A stretch of 64,000 nucleotides of DNA. It comes from Sulfurisphaera tokodaii str. 7 (lineage in GTDB: Archaea; Thermoproteota; Thermoprotei_A; Sulfolobales; Sulfolobaceae). The translations under genes were made by a program, and so were the position numbers. The stretch is taken from assembly GCF_000011205.1 (NCBI RefSeq), contig NC_003106.2:2630757-2694756 (forward strand), written 5' to 3'. Below, one piece after another: positions 63,803 through 64,000 of this stretch. The notes beneath the pieces are model-generated. The model saw nothing but the letters and a program-made list of their open reading frames with translations, was not told the DNA's origin and did not search any database. Every line of letters begins with the position of its first letter. Position 1 is the first letter of the stretch.

Positions 63803-63890
63803 CTGTAATTTTAATGTCTCCATATCCCTAATGCTACATCGACCAGTGATAGTGTATCCAGTAGTGCTGTAATTTTAATGTCTCCATATC
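63803..63890. CRISPR. Mini CRISPR-like unit, two 24-nt repeats
   Basis: CTGTAATTTTAATGTCTCCA plus TATC occurs at 63803 and 63867 with one 40-bp spacer (63827-63866). A 10-bp partial copy, CTGTAATTTT, follows at 63916. Confidence 0.6.
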
Positions 63891-64000
63891 TACGATCACC
63901 ATAGTCTATTAATAACTGTAATTTTGTTTTCAAATAAATTATAAAATTCCCTAATTTACTATAAATGGAAACTTACAGAGTGTTTTGATTAAGCGAAGCG

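Noticed and set aside
36421..64000. A type III effector (Cas10, Cmr/Csm) to go with the mini-arrays
   Set aside because: No such gene in the window; all effector genes are type I-A.

Overview
The window comes from an acidothermophilic crenarchaeon of the order Sulfolobales; I cannot name the genus or species from sequence alone. Evidence: AT-rich DNA, mostly leaderless genes with a TATA box about 25-30 bp before the start codon, two thermopsin-type acid proteases, and a complete type I-A CRISPR-Cas locus with 24-nt repeats whose crRNA strand ends in GAATTGAAAG.

Region 1 (1-26 kb) is loosely packed accessory DNA. It holds a GNAT acetyltransferase, two thermopsin-family surface proteases, a beta-propeller surface protein, an MFS transporter, a HAD hydrolase, a HEPN protein and several small membrane proteins. 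Between them lie four copies of a ~170-bp dispersed repeat, a degenerate 1.2-kb insertion sequence (IS), a second truncated IS copy, a MITE-like element and broken genes: an ABC ATPase, a surface-anchor tail and a zinc-ribbon protein with an internal stop.

Region 2 (26-33.3 kb) is a graveyard of small membrane-protein families. One family, marked by a P-P-x-W-Y-A-N-L-W-P-E motif, has about seven copies. Two of them have lost the same Trp codon to a stop, and the last is cut off by CRISPR array 1.

Region 3 (33.3-62.4 kb) is the CRISPR-Cas locus. Three arrays have about 48, 105 and 119 canonical or near-canonical repeats, each with its leader on the right and transcribed leftward. They alternate with an adaptation module (csa3 opposite csa1-cas1-cas2-cas4) and an interference operon (csa5-cas7-cas5-cas3'-cas3''-cas8a2-cas6). 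All three leaders carry two copies of the inverted repeat ATTCCC-N9-CGGGAAT, and one copy lies between csa3 and csa1, suggesting one regulator for leaders and adaptation genes.

The most interesting signal is a set of solitary direct duplications of 24-25 bp separated by 38-43 bp, which is the geometry of one CRISPR repeat-spacer unit but with unrelated repeats. One is inside the leader of array 3 (62151-62241) and duplicates its TATA box. Others are at 63538-63692, 63803-63890, 32099-32254 and, in decayed form, 26258-26345. I read these as off-target spacer integrations by the local Cas1-Cas2 machinery, i.e. newborn CRISPR arrays. At 32099-32254 the un-duplicated target sequence survives elsewhere in the window, and one captured spacer contains 16 nt of the array 1/3 repeat. 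Region 4 (62.4-64 kb) is non-coding, with two inverted-repeat elements and two of these mini-arrays.
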